A program made the position numbers and the translations under genes. A stretch of DNA of 64,000 bases from 2-02-FULL-55-14 sp964581115. GTDB taxonomy: Bacteria > Bacteroidota > Ignavibacteria > UBA10030. The notes beneath the pieces were generated by a model that was not told the DNA's origin, did no database searches, and saw only the letters and a program-made list of their open reading frames with translations. Location of the stretch: positions 13,198 through 77,197 of the forward strand of contig CAZOMY010000014.1 in NCBI GenBank assembly GCA_964581115.1, given 5' to 3'. Positions 51,507 to 61,421 of this stretch are shown here, in pieces (positions within the stretch are counted from its first letter, which is position 1; every line of letters begins with the position of its first letter).

Positions 51507-54026
51507 CTAGTTGCTGTCCGCGATCTGCTCGCCTTCTTCCTTCATCTCATCACCCTTGTCCTTGGAGGATTCGACGAAGTCGAGGCCGTCTTTCTTGCGG
51601 TTCAGTTTCACCCTGACCTTGCTGCCCGACTGGAAGACCCCCTTCAGAATATCCTCAGCCACCGGGTCTTCGACATACTTTTGAACCGCACGACGCAGCG
51701 GGCGCGCTCCGAAGGCCGGGTCGAATCCCTTGTCGGCCAGGAACTCCTTGGCCCCCTTCGTCATCTCGATCGTGATACCCATGGCCGTCATGCGGCTGAA
51801 CAGCTCGCGGGCCGCGATGTCGATGATCTGATGGAGGTGCTGGCGTTCGAGGGCGTGGAAGACGATGGTGTCGTCGACGCGGTTGAGGAATTCGGGGTTG
51901 AAGACACGCTTGAGCGCGTCTTCGATGCTCCCCTTCATCGCCGTATACTTGTCCTTCTCGGTCGCTTGCGAGAATCCAATGCCGCCGGTCACCTTGATGT
52001 CGCGCGAACCGATGTTCGACGTCATGATCAAGATCGTGTTCTTGAAGTCCACCCGTCGGCCGAGGCTGTCCGTCAGGATGCCGTCGTCCAGCACCTGCAG
52101 GAGGATGTTGAACACGTCCGGGTGGGCCTTTTCGATCTCGTCGAGCAGGACGACGGAGTAGGGCTTTCGGCGCACCTTCTCCGTGAGCTGACCCCCTTCC
52201 TCGTATCCGACGTACCCCGGAGGCGCCCCGACGAGCCGGGACACGGAGAACTTCTCCATGTATTCCGACATGTCAATGCGGATCAGTGCCTCCTCGGAAT
52301 CGAACAGGTACCGTGCCAGCGCCTTGGCCAGCTCCGTTTTGCCGACGCCCGTCGGACCCAGGAAGATGAACGAGCCGATGGGCCGCTTGGGATCCTTGAG
52401 CCCCGCTCGGGCGCGCCGGATGGCCTTCGTCAACTTTTCGATGGCCTCATCCTGGCCGACCACCTGCCCCTTCAGAGCTTCTTCCATCTTCAGCAGTTTG
52501 TTCGATTCGCTCTCCGCGACCTTCTGGACGGGGATGCCGGTCATCATGGCCACGACCGCTGCGCAGTCCTCTTCGCTGACGTCGTAGACCGTATCCTGCG
52601 CCTTCAATTCCCATTCGCGCTTGGCGATCTCGAGGTCGCTCAGCAGCTTCTTTTCGAGGTCGCGTAGGCGAGCCGCCTCCTCGAAGTTCTGCGTCTTGAC
52701 GACCTGATTCTTCGATTGCCGGATCTTCTCGACCTCTTCTTCGAGGGCGACGACCTCCTTCGGCACCTTGATGTTCGCCAGGTGGACGCGCGAACCGGCC
52801 TCGTCAAGGACGTCGATGGCCTTGTCGGGCAGATATCGATCGGTGATGTAGCGGTCGCTCAGCCGGACCGCCGCCTCGAGGGCCTGTTGGGCGTAGCGAA
52901 CGCCGTGATGCTCTTCGTACTTCGGCTTGATATTGACGAGGATCTGGATCGTCTCGTCGACCGTCGTCGGATCGACCATGATCTTCTGGAAGCGTCGGTC
53001 CAGAGCTCCGTCCTTCTCGATGAACTGCCGGTATTCGTCGAGCGTCGTCGCGCCGATGCACTGCAGGTCGCCCCGCGCGAGGGCCGGCTTGAACATGTTG
53101 GAAGCGTCGAGCGACCCGCTGGCGCCGCCGGCGCCCACGATCGTGTGCAACTCGTCGATGAACAGGATGACGTCCTTGGCCTTTTCCAGCTCGTTCATCA
53201 CGGCCTTCATCCGCTCTTCGAATTGGCCGCGGTACTTCGTGCCGGCCACGAGGGCCGCCAGGTCGAGCGTCACCACCCGCTTTTCATGGAGGACACGGGA
53301 GACCTTCTTCTGAACGATGCGCAAAGCGAGGCCTTCAGCGATGGCAGACTTGCCGACGCCCGGCTCACCGATCAGGACGGGATTGTTCTTCTTGCGGCGC
53401 GCGAGCACCTGGGCGACCCGCTCGATCTCCTTTTCGCGACCTACGATCGGGTCGAGCTTGTCCTCCAGAGCGAGCTTTGTCAGGTCGCGGCCGAAGTTAT
53501 CCAGCACGGGCGTCTTGGAGCGCTCGGCTTTGGGCTTCTCCTGCCCCGCCGTGGCCTTCTCTCCCTGTGCCGGAGGGGGCGTGGAGGGCTTCCCGGAGAT
53601 GATGTTGTCGAGCTCGTTCCGGACAACGTCGTAATGGACGTTGAATTGATGGAGGATCTGGGCCGCGATGTTGTCGTCATCCCTCAGCAGCGAGAGGAGC
53701 AGGTGCTCGGTGCCGATGACATCGGACTTGTAGAGCTTAGCTTCGAGATACGTGATCTTCAGGACCTTTTCGGCCTGTTTCGTGAGGGGGATGTTGCCGA
53801 TCGTAAGGGTGCCCCCGGAGGTCCGGACCGTGTCCTCGATGGCCTTCTTGAGCTTGTAGAGGTCGACGCCGAGGTTGCGCAGGATCTTGACGGCGATTCC
53901 CTCACCTTCTCGAATGATCCCGAGCAGGAGGTGCTCGGTGCCGATGTAGTCGTGACCGAGCCGGAGCGCTTCCTCGCGGCTCAACCGGATGACATCCTGA
54001 ACTCTATTGGAGAAATTGCCTTCCAT
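51507..54026 (-). CDS. clpC: ATP-dependent Clp protease ATP-binding subunit ClpC
   Basis: 839 residues, usual length for ClpC. Two Clp N-repeats lie at about 1-140 (GTEHLLLGIIREGEG and GTEHLLLSLLRDDDN). AAA-1 has Walker A GEPGVGKSA and VILFIDELHTIVG. A UVR-type helical insert NFEEAARLRDLEKKL follows. AAA-2 has GPTGVGKTE, PPGYVGYEEGGQLTE and NPEFLNRVDDTIVF. It unfolds substrates for ClpP; clpP is not in the window. It is divergent from uppS, with an own terminator at 51434-51463. Confidence 0.97.
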   Translation of the reverse strand: MEGNFSNRVQDVIRLSREEALRLGHDYIGTEHLLLGIIREGEGIAVKILRNLGVDLYKLKKAIEDTVRTSGGTLTIGNIPLTKQAEKVLKITYLEAKLYKSDVIGTEHLLLSLLRDDDNIAAQILHQFNVHYDVVRNELDNIISGKPSTPPPAQGEKATAGQEKPKAERSKTPVLDNFGRDLTKLALEDKLDPIVGREKEIERVAQVLARRKKNNPVLIGEPGVGKSAIAEGLALRIVQKKVSRVLHEKRVVTLDLAALVAGTKYRGQFEERMKAVMNELEKAKDVILFIDELHTIVGAGGASGSLDASNMFKPALARGDLQCIGATTLDEYRQFIEKDGALDRRFQKIMVDPTTVDETIQILVNIKPKYEEHHGVRYAQQALEAAVRLSDRYITDRYLPDKAIDVLDEAGSRVHLANIKVPKEVVALEEEVEKIRQSKNQVVKTQNFEEAARLRDLEKKLLSDLEIAKREWELKAQDTVYDVSEEDCAAVVAMMTGIPVQKVAESESNKLLKMEEALKGQVVGQDEAIEKLTKAIRRARAGLKDPKRPIGSFIFLGPTGVGKTELAKALARYLFDSEEALIRIDMSEYMEKFSVSRLVGAPPGYVGYEEGGQLTEKVRRKPYSVVLLDEIEKAHPDVFNILLQVLDDGILTDSLGRRVDFKNTILIMTSNIGSRDIKVTGGIGFSQATEKDKYTAMKGSIEDALKRVFNPEFLNRVDDTIVFHALERQHLHQIIDIAARELFSRMTAMGITIEMTKGAKEFLADKGFDPAFGARPLRRAVQKYVEDPVAEDILKGVFQSGSKVRVKLNRKKDGLDFVESSKDKGDEMKEEGEQIADSN

Positions 54027-54199
54027 GTCCGTCCTTAAAGTGAAAATGGAACCTCGCCGTCGGTCAAGCCGTCTCTCCGGTATTCAACGCCCGACATGGC
54101 ACAAGGTTCCACGTCAATATACCATGAATTGGAGGGTCAGTCAACAAGACGAACGAGCGCGTGATCTATTGCACGAAGCACGGTAACTCGTTGTGATTC

Positions 54200-54231
54200 T
54201 TTGACTTTCGATTCATTTTGCCCTACTTTTA
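54200..54231 (+). promoter_or_regulatory. Bacteroidota-type promoter of the uppS-bamA operon
   Basis: TTTG at 54200-54203, a 20-bp spacer, then TACTTTTA at 54224-54231. This fits the TTTG-N19-21-TAnnTTTG consensus of Bacteroidota with one mismatch. It lies about 43 bp before the uppS start. Confidence 0.6.
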
Positions 54232-54273
54232 CATCTCTTTCCATCTTCCAACGATCTGCAGGAGCATCAGCAG

Positions 54274-55107
54274 GTGCCGTTACCCCTTGCCACGGGTCAG
54301 GACCGAAAACGCCAGGAACGCCTGAAGGAGTCTCCTGGCGGCGTGCCGACGCACATTGCCATCATCATGGATGGGAATGGCCGTTGGGCGAAGCGTCGCG
54401 GACTGCCGAGGATCGCGGGCCACAACGAAGGCGTGAATTCTGTTCGCGATATCGTTGAAGCCTGCGGCCAGCTCGGCGTTCAGGTGCTCACGTTGTATGC
54501 TTTCTCCACAGAGAATTGGAAGCGGCCGCAGGACGAGGTATCGTTGTTGATGCGCCTGCTGCTCAGGGCCCTGCGCGATGAGCGAGACCGGCTTCACCAG
54601 AACGAGGTGCGTTTGCAAGCGATCGGCGACATCGGGGCCTTGCCGCAAGACGTGCGCGACGAGTTGGCCGACGCCGTCGAGACAATGAAGAACAATACGG
54701 GCTTGACATTGGTTCTGGCCCTGTCCTACAGCGGCCGATGGGACCTGGCCGGGGCGATGCGTCGCATGGCTCAAGACGTCAAGGCCGGCGTGCTTGCTCC
54801 GGAGAGCATCGACGAACGCACGATCGGCCGGTATCTTTCAACGCGCGACCTGCCCGATCCTGATCTCCTGATCAGGACCAGCTCGGAGCGTCGGATCAGC
54901 AACTTCCTGCTGTGGGAACTGGCCTACAGCGAGATGGTCTTCGTCGACGAGTTCTGGCCGTCGTTCCGACGGAAGAACCTTTATGACGCCATTGCCGAGT
55001 ATCAGCAGCGCGAACGACGCTTCGGCATGGTGAGCGAACAGGTGCGACCATCCGTCGCCCGTGTCCATCCTCTTGAACGTGTCCTCAACAGTGTCGCGAA
55101 GCTGTAA
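54274..55107 (+). CDS. uppS: Undecaprenyl diphosphate synthase
   Basis: 277 residues from GTG 54274, with AGGAG about 9 nt upstream. It has a leader of about 25 residues, then the active-site segment HIAIIMDGNGRWAKRRG (catalytic Asp in MDGN). YAFSTENWKRP and the C-terminal substrate motif RTSSERRISNFLLWE follow; the family usually has RTSGE here. It makes the C55 carrier lipid for peptidoglycan and surface polysaccharides. It is first in an envelope operon and overlaps bamA. Confidence 0.95.
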   Translation: MPLPLATGQDRKRQERLKESPGGVPTHIAIIMDGNGRWAKRRGLPRIAGHNEGVNSVRDIVEACGQLGVQVLTLYAFSTENWKRPQDEVSLLMRLLLRALRDERDRLHQNEVRLQAIGDIGALPQDVRDELADAVETMKNNTGLTLVLALSYSGRWDLAGAMRRMAQDVKAGVLAPESIDERTIGRYLSTRDLPDPDLLIRTSSERRISNFLLWELAYSEMVFVDEFWPSFRRKNLYDAIAEYQQRERRFGMVSEQVRPSVARVHPLERVLNSVAKL

Positions 55108-57442
55108 GTTCATCCTGGCCCTCGTGCTGTTCGTCGCCGCCGCGGCGGCCCAGCCCCGTCCCCAGGTCTACCGGATCCTCGGCATCACCGTCGAAGGGGA
55201 GACGTCGGCCGACCCGGCCGCCATTATCGCCAACACGGGCCTGAAAGAGGGGGACGAGATCACGGTCCCGGGCGACCAGACTCGCACGGCCATCGAGCGG
55301 CTCCATCGTCTGCGTCTGTTCGACGACGTCCAGATCTTCATCGAGAACCGGGTCCAGGACGGCGTCTATCTGCTCATCCGCGTCAAGGAGAATCCACGGC
55401 TCGAGAAGACCGTGGTCTCCGGGAACGACGAGTTGAGTGAGGACGATATCCTGAAGAAGATCAGTCTCCTGAAGGGTCAGCTCATCACGGCGCAGGAGCT
55501 TTCGGCCGTCGTTCGTACGCTGCGGTACGAGTACGAGAAGGAGGGATATCTGAATGCCGTCATCACGCCGACGCTCGAGCCCGCTTCCGATACGGCACGC
55601 AATCGTGTCAACCTGGTGATCCGCATCGACGAAGGACAGGCGGTCAAGGTGGACAATATCCGATTCCACGGGAACCAGGCATTTGACGACGGCGAACTGC
55701 GCGGCGAGATGAAGGAGACGAGCGAGCGCCGATGGTGGGCTTTCTGGGCGTCGAACAAGTTCGACCAGAAGAAATACAAGGAGGACAAGGACCTCCTGCT
55801 CACCTTCTACCGCAAGAACGGCTTCCGCGACGCCGAGATCCTGGCCGACTCGATCTCGTACGACGACGAGAAGCGGTACATGAGCATCGACCTCTACGTG
55901 TATGAGGGGCCGCGGTACTACGTTCGCAACATCACGTGGGAAGGGAATACGGTCTATCCGTCGGAGCTGCTGAGTGAGCGGCTGGGCTTCCGTCCGGGAG
56001 ACATCTTCGACCAGCAGCGCTTCCAGGAGAATCTGTACCGCAACGAGGCAGAATCGGACGTGACCTCGCTCTACTCGGACAACGGCTACCTCTGGTTCCA
56101 GGTGGAGCCGCAGGAAACGGTCGTCGGGAAGGACAGCCTCGACATCAAGCTGCGGGTGCGGGAGCGGAATCAGTTTCGCATCGGGCGCGTCCACATTTCC
56201 GGCAACACGAAGACGTACGAGAAGGTCATCCGTCGCGAGTTGTTGACGAAGCCGGGCGACTTCTTCAGCCGTCAGCTGATCATTCGCTCGGTACGGCAGC
56301 TCTCCCAATTGAACTATTTCAACCCCGAAAAGATCAAGCCCGACGTGCGGCCGGTGGACGACAAGACCGTGGACCTGGAGTACGCCGTCGAAGAGCGGTC
56401 GAGCGACACCTTCAACATGTCGGTCGGGTACAGCGGAGCGTTCGGATTCAACGGCGGACTAGGGCTGGCCTTCAACAACTTCTCGCTAAGCGAACCGCTC
56501 AAGGGAGGGGCCGGCCAGGTGTTGACGTTCGACTGGCAGTTCGGCGTGAGCACGGTCTACCGGACCTTCTCCATCGGCTTCCAGGAGCCGTGGATGTTCG
56601 ACACGCCCACGCTGTTCGGGTTCAACATCTTCGACACCCAGCAGAAGTACTATGCCGATGTCCGCTACACCGGCGTCTCGGTGCGAGTCGGCCGACGATT
56701 CCGCTGGCCCGACTACCTGTTCCGCGGCGACTGGACGGTCCGGTACCAGCAGAACTACTATCAGCCGTTCGCGGGCGAGTCGGACCAGTTGTTCCTGACG
56801 GGACGGTCGTCGCAGTTGAGCGTCATGCAGGTCATCTCGCGCAACAGTACGAACAGCCCGATCTTTCCGTCGGAGGGGTCGTCATTCTCGCTGTCGACGG
56901 AGGTCTCGGGCGGTCCGATCTTTCCGGGAACGGCGCGGTACCACAAGCATGTCTTCAGCGCCGATTGGTACATTCCGTTGTTCGGGTCGTCGCGCGTGAC
57001 GCTGATGAGCTCGAACACGATCGGCATGATCTTCGGGTTCGAAAAGGATTCGTACATCCCGTTCCAGGACCGCTTCTTCATGGGAGGGACGGGGCTTGGA
57101 CAGTTTGCGGTCACGCCGCTTCGCGGGTATGCCGAGCGAGGCGTCGGGCCGCGCAACGGCGGCACCGGCCTGATCAAGCACACGACGGAACTCAGGTTCG
57201 CACTGGCGTTGAATCCGATCCCCATCTACACACTGCTGTTCGCCGAGGCGGGCAATGCTTGGATCGCGCCACAGTACATGGACCCGAACGAGCTTAGGCG
57301 CTCGGCCGGATTCGGCGTGCGGCTTCTCGTCAATCCGCTGGGTCTGATCGGATTCGATTACGGTTACGGACTCGATTCGTCCGTGCCGGGCCGGGGACGT
57401 CCGGGCTGGCAGTTCCACTTCCAGTTCGGGCGGTCGATGTAG
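55091..57442 (+). CDS. bamA: Outer-membrane protein assembly factor BamA
   Basis: 783 residues from GTG 55091, chosen because a signal peptide follows directly (SRSCKFILALVLFVAAAAA). An earlier GTG at 55061 would add ten residues and enlarge the uppS overlap from 17 to 47 bp. Five POTRA-like domains occupy about 30-400, the first beginning YRILGITVEGETS. The 16-strand barrel contains the conserved lid motif VTPLRGYAERG and ends WQFHFQFGRSM. It folds and inserts outer-membrane beta-barrels, which include the receptors and porins elsewhere in this window. Confidence 0.94.
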   Translation: MSRSCKFILALVLFVAAAAAQPRPQVYRILGITVEGETSADPAAIIANTGLKEGDEITVPGDQTRTAIERLHRLRLFDDVQIFIENRVQDGVYLLIRVKENPRLEKTVVSGNDELSEDDILKKISLLKGQLITAQELSAVVRTLRYEYEKEGYLNAVITPTLEPASDTARNRVNLVIRIDEGQAVKVDNIRFHGNQAFDDGELRGEMKETSERRWWAFWASNKFDQKKYKEDKDLLLTFYRKNGFRDAEILADSISYDDEKRYMSIDLYVYEGPRYYVRNITWEGNTVYPSELLSERLGFRPGDIFDQQRFQENLYRNEAESDVTSLYSDNGYLWFQVEPQETVVGKDSLDIKLRVRERNQFRIGRVHISGNTKTYEKVIRRELLTKPGDFFSRQLIIRSVRQLSQLNYFNPEKIKPDVRPVDDKTVDLEYAVEERSSDTFNMSVGYSGAFGFNGGLGLAFNNFSLSEPLKGGAGQVLTFDWQFGVSTVYRTFSIGFQEPWMFDTPTLFGFNIFDTQQKYYADVRYTGVSVRVGRRFRWPDYLFRGDWTVRYQQNYYQPFAGESDQLFLTGRSSQLSVMQVISRNSTNSPIFPSEGSSFSLSTEVSGGPIFPGTARYHKHVFSADWYIPLFGSSRVTLMSSNTIGMIFGFEKDSYIPFQDRFFMGGTGLGQFAVTPLRGYAERGVGPRNGGTGLIKHTTELRFALALNPIPIYTLLFAEAGNAWIAPQYMDPNELRRSAGFGVRLLVNPLGLIGFDYGYGLDSSVPGRGRPGWQFHFQFGRSM

Positions 57443-57613
57443 CGGTCATCGAGCCTGTTAGAGTTGAGCGCGGCGCTCGCGGCGGTCAGCTGCGATCGCA
57501 GTGATGTTATTGGACAAGATGTTATGCGTTTCGCCGCGGACGCCGCTCTCTTCGGTCGCCCCGCGGGACATTTCTTCAAGTGAATTCACTTTCTACCGGA
57601 AGGACGGTCTCCC

Positions 57614-58162
57614 ATGAAGCAGTTCGCAATACTCATGCTGGCGCTGGCGCTCGGCTCGGTCGGTACGGCCTCGGCGCAGACGAAGGTAGCGTACGTCAAC
57701 TCGGCGACGATCCTGCGCGAGCTTCCCGAGGCGCAGCAGGCGCAGAAAGAGCTGGAAGACCAGATGAAGGTCTGGCAGGACGAGCTGGAAAAGATGGGGA
57801 AGCAGCTCCAAGACGACCTTGAGGACTACCAGAAGAAACAGGCCCTGCTCGACCCTGCCACGAAGTCGGCGCGGGAGAAGGCCTTGCAGGACCTCCAACT
57901 GCGCGCCCGCGAGTACCAGGCGGCGAAGTTCGACTCGCGCGAGGGCGAGGCGGTGAAGCTGCGCGAGAAGAAGCTGCAGCCGATCCAGGAGAGGGTGCTG
58001 AAGGCGATCGAGACGATCGCGCGTGAAGAAGGTGCGGCGTTCGTCCTTGACAAGATCAGCGAGGCGACGATCGTCCTCTACGCCGATGCAAAATACGACC
58101 TCACCTACAAGGTCATCGACCGGCTGAAGCGCGGCGGTGCGCCGGCCAAAGGCAAGAACTGA
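57614..58162 (+). CDS. skp: OmpH/Skp-family periplasmic chaperone, first copy
   Basis: 182 residues with a signal peptide (about 1-22, ending TASA). KVAYVNSATILRELPEAQQA is the characteristic Skp core start. A long charged coiled coil follows (QKELEDQMKVWQDELEKMGK, about 40-130), and the chain returns to the core with YADAKYDLTYKVIDRL. It holds unfolded outer-membrane proteins for BamA. It is 171 bp after bamA. Confidence 0.92.
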   Translation: MKQFAILMLALALGSVGTASAQTKVAYVNSATILRELPEAQQAQKELEDQMKVWQDELEKMGKQLQDDLEDYQKKQALLDPATKSAREKALQDLQLRAREYQAAKFDSREGEAVKLREKKLQPIQERVLKAIETIAREEGAAFVLDKISEATIVLYADAKYDLTYKVIDRLKRGGAPAKGKN

Positions 58163-58215
58163 CGTTGTATCGACGGGCGCCGGCCTCGTCGGTTGCCGGC
58201 AGAAGGAGTGGTGCC

Positions 58216-58764
58216 ATGACATACCGTTGGGTGGTGCTTGCGTTATTGTCGGTCAGTGCCGTTGCCGCCGCGCAGCAGAAGATCGGTCATTTCAATTCCA
58301 AGGCCGTGATGCAGCAGCTGCCCGAAGCGATCGACGCGCAGAAATCGCTCGACCAGCTCGTCTCCGATTGGCAGCAGCAGCTTGCGTCGATGCAGGAGGA
58401 GTGGAAGCGGAAGTTCGAGGACTACGACCGGAAGAAGCTGATCATGACCGATCAGCGTCGGGCTGATACGGAGAAAGAACTCCGCGAGCTCGACCAGAAG
58501 ATCATGGCATTCCGAAACCTGAAGTTCGGTCAGAACGGCGAGCTCTTCCAGAAGCAGAACGACCTGATGAAGCCGGTGCAGGACCGTGTGTTCAAGGCGG
58601 TGCAGGACGTGGCGCTGGAGGAGGGGCTGGATTATGTGTTCGACAAGAGCGGCGAGATCCTGATGTTGTACTCGAACGACAAGTACGACGTGACGCAGAA
58701 GATCATCGACCGTCTCAAGGAAGGGAACGCTTCTTCAACGACCCCCGCGGGCCAAAGGAACTGA
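58216..58764 (+). CDS. OmpH/Skp-family periplasmic chaperone, second copy
   Basis: 182 residues from ATG 58216, served by AAGGAG (58203-58208); the frame upstream to 58165 would spoil the signal peptide. Same plan as the preceding gene: signal (ends SAVAAAQ), core KIGHFNSKAVMQQLPEAIDA, coiled coil, and closing YSNDKYDVTQKIIDRL. The two differ clearly in sequence, so the duplication is old. It may form mixed or separate trimers. Confidence 0.9.
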   Translation: MTYRWVVLALLSVSAVAAAQQKIGHFNSKAVMQQLPEAIDAQKSLDQLVSDWQQQLASMQEEWKRKFEDYDRKKLIMTDQRRADTEKELRELDQKIMAFRNLKFGQNGELFQKQNDLMKPVQDRVFKAVQDVALEEGLDYVFDKSGEILMLYSNDKYDVTQKIIDRLKEGNASSTTPAGQRN

Positions 58765-58768
58765 CGCC

Positions 58769-59818
58769 GTGACCCCGCGCGACATCGCCGCCTGGCTGGG
58801 CGGAACGGTGATCGGAAGGGACGATGTGGAGATCGTTCGGCCGTCGAAGATCGAGGAGGCCGGCGCCGGGTCCATCACCTTCCTGGCCAACCCGAAGTAC
58901 GCGCGCTTTCTTGCGACAACCGGTGCTTCGGCCGTTCTCGTAGCACCGTCGGTCGATGTTGAGGCGCTGGCGCGCCCGTCGCTCAGCTTCATCGTGGTTC
59001 CCGATCCGTACGTCGCGTTCCTCCGCCTGCTCGAGCGACTGGTCCCTTCACCAGACCCCTTCTACCGCGGCATCCATCCGACCGCGGTTATCGCACCATC
59101 ATCCCGGCTGGGCGACGGAGTGTCGGTCGGTCCCCTGACGACGATCGCTGATGATGTCACGATCGGCGATGGGACCACCATCGGTGCCGGCGTGGCGATC
59201 GGCAAAGGAGCTACGGTCGGCAGCCGATGTACGCTGTACGACCGGGTGACGATCTACTACAGCTGCCGCATCGGCGACGGCGTGATCGTGCACAGCGGTA
59301 CCGTGGTCGGAAGCGACGGCTTTGGCTTTGCTCCTCGAGCCGACGGTTCCTACGAGAAGATCCCTCAACGCGGCATCGTCAGGATCGAGGACGATTGCGA
59401 GCTCGGAGCCAACTGTACCATCGACCGGGCGACGCTCGGCGAAACGCTGATCCGCCGGGGCACGAAGCTCGACAATCTTGTCCAAGTGGCGCACAACGTC
59501 GTCATCGGCGAGCACACGGTCATCGCTGCCCAGACCGGCATCAGCGGCAGCTCCAAGATCGGCTCGTATTGTCGGGTCGCCGGCCAGGTGGGCGTCAGCG
59601 GACACGTCGAGATCGCAGACCGCACGACACTTCTCGGCCAGACGGGCGTCAGCAAATCCATTGAGGAGCCGGGCAAGACCTGGTTCGGCACGCCGCACCG
59701 GGAGCACGTGCGCGCCGGACGGATCGAGGCGGTCCTGCGGCATCTGCCCGAGCTGCGCGCCGAGTTGGACGAAGTGCGACGAAAGTTGGAAGACGTCCTA
59801 CGCACGATTACGAAGTAA
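58769..59818 (+). CDS. lpxD: UDP-3-O-(R-3-hydroxyacyl)glucosamine N-acyltransferase LpxD
   Basis: 349 residues from GTG 58769, five bases after the second skp gene. The N-terminal uridine-binding domain (TPRDIAAWLGGTVIGRDD) precedes a left-handed beta-helix of hexapeptide repeats (about 100-310). The catalytic His lies in NLVQVAHNVVIGEH, and the C-terminus is helical. It performs the third step of lipid A synthesis. Confidence 0.95.
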   Translation: MTPRDIAAWLGGTVIGRDDVEIVRPSKIEEAGAGSITFLANPKYARFLATTGASAVLVAPSVDVEALARPSLSFIVVPDPYVAFLRLLERLVPSPDPFYRGIHPTAVIAPSSRLGDGVSVGPLTTIADDVTIGDGTTIGAGVAIGKGATVGSRCTLYDRVTIYYSCRIGDGVIVHSGTVVGSDGFGFAPRADGSYEKIPQRGIVRIEDDCELGANCTIDRATLGETLIRRGTKLDNLVQVAHNVVIGEHTVIAAQTGISGSSKIGSYCRVAGQVGVSGHVEIADRTTLLGQTGVSKSIEEPGKTWFGTPHREHVRAGRIEAVLRHLPELRAELDEVRRKLEDVLRTITK

Positions 59819-59830
59819 GAGGCCCCCTCC

Positions 59831-61243
59831 ATGTTGGTTCAACAGGTCACGATCAAGAAGCCGGTTGCACTGGCCGGCGTGGGACTCCACACCGGGGTCC
59901 ACACCCACATGACCTTCAAGCCAGCGCCGGCCAACTACGGCATCCGGTTCAAGCGCGTCGACCTTGAAGGCGCACCCGAGATCCCGGCCGACGTCGACCA
60001 TGTCGTCGAGGTCGCTCGAGGTACGACACTCGCCGTCGGCCAGGCGCGCGTTCACACGACCGAGCACGTGCTGGCCGCCATTTCGGGACTGCAGGTCGAC
60101 AACATCGTCATCGAGCTCGACAATATCGAACCTCCGATCGGCGACGGGAGTGCGAAGCCGTTCGTCGACATGTTGCTCGAGGCCGGTCTGGAAGAACAGG
60201 ACGAGCCGAAAGACTATCTGATCATCGACCAGGTCATACACTACCAAGACAGCGAAAAGGGGGTCGATATCGTCGCCCTTCCGACGAACGACTTCCGGCT
60301 GTCGGTCATGGTCGACTATAACAATCCGGCGCTCGGCAGTCAGCACACCGGTCTGTTCGACCTCGAAAAAGAGTTCATTCCCGAATACGCCTCGGCCCGG
60401 ACCTTCTGTTTCCTTCACGAGGTCGAGGTCCTGCGCGACCACGGACTGATCAAGGGAGGCAATCTCGACAACGCCATCGTCATCGTCGACCGGGACCTGT
60501 CGAACGATGAGTTGAAGCGCCTGACGTCGAAGCTGGGTATCAGCCAGTCGATCATCCTGGGCAGCACCGGGACGCTGAACGACAAGAAGATGCACTACCG
60601 GAACGAGCCGGCCCGTCACAAGCTTGTCGACCTCATCGGCGACCTAGCGCTCATCGGAGCTCCGCTGAAGGCGCAGATCCTGGCCGCGAGGCCTGGGCAT
60701 GCCAGCAACGTCGAGTTCGCACGGAAAGTCCGCAAACTCTACCAGCAGAAGAAGCTCGTCAAGAAGTACCAGCACGAGAAGAAGTCGGGGGTGGTGTTCG
60801 ACGTGAACGCCATCATGCGGATCCTGCCGCACCGCTATCCGTTCCTGCTCGTCGACAAGATCGTCGATTTCGAGATCGACAAGCGCGTTGTCGGCGTGAA
60901 GAGCGTCACCATGAATGAGCTCTTCTTCCAGGGGCACTTCCCCGGACAGCCGGTCATGCCGGGGGTGCTGATCGTCGAGGCGTTGGCGCAGGCAGGCGGC
61001 GTTCTGCTTCTCAACGGCATCGAGAATCCGGGCACAAAGCTCGTCTACTTCACGTCGATCAATAACGTGAAATTCCGCAAGCCGGTGGTGCCGGGCGACC
61101 AATTGTACCTCGACGTCGAGATGATCCAGCGCCGGTCGAAGATCATACAGATTCGTGGCCGGGCGTTCGTCGACGGTACGCTGGTGGCCGAGGGAGATTT
61201 CACGGCAGCCATCGTCGACCGTCAGGACGTGCAGGCGTTGTGA
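59831..61243 (+). CDS. lpxC/fabZ: Bifunctional LpxC deacetylase / FabZ dehydratase
   Basis: 470 residues joining two enzymes. LpxC (about 1-305) shows GVGLHTGV, zinc ligands in TTEHVLAAISG and GHASNVEFA, and the IGDLALIGAPLKA segment. FabZ (about 325-470) shows ILPHRYPFLLVDKI with the catalytic His in GHFPGQPVMPGVLIVEALAQ. Such fusions are common in Bacteroidota and Chlorobi. It links the committed step of lipid A synthesis with 3-hydroxyacyl-ACP dehydration. Confidence 0.96.
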   Translation: MLVQQVTIKKPVALAGVGLHTGVHTHMTFKPAPANYGIRFKRVDLEGAPEIPADVDHVVEVARGTTLAVGQARVHTTEHVLAAISGLQVDNIVIELDNIEPPIGDGSAKPFVDMLLEAGLEEQDEPKDYLIIDQVIHYQDSEKGVDIVALPTNDFRLSVMVDYNNPALGSQHTGLFDLEKEFIPEYASARTFCFLHEVEVLRDHGLIKGGNLDNAIVIVDRDLSNDELKRLTSKLGISQSIILGSTGTLNDKKMHYRNEPARHKLVDLIGDLALIGAPLKAQILAARPGHASNVEFARKVRKLYQQKKLVKKYQHEKKSGVVFDVNAIMRILPHRYPFLLVDKIVDFEIDKRVVGVKSVTMNELFFQGHFPGQPVMPGVLIVEALAQAGGVLLLNGIENPGTKLVYFTSINNVKFRKPVVPGDQLYLDVEMIQRRSKIIQIRGRAFVDGTLVAEGDFTAAIVDRQDVQAL

Positions 61244-61421
61244 GCCCGGCGTCGGTGCGCCGCTCTCGACGTTGTATCGCGAAGCGCGCCGTCGGTCTCA
61301 TCGTAGTTCCATCTCAACTCGGCGCTGTGGCGTCGTCGCGTGAGAGCATTCGTTCCGTGAGATCAACGATCTCCGACGCCACGAGCAGGCGACTTGTCTC
61401 CCATCGATCCCACGTTCCCTC

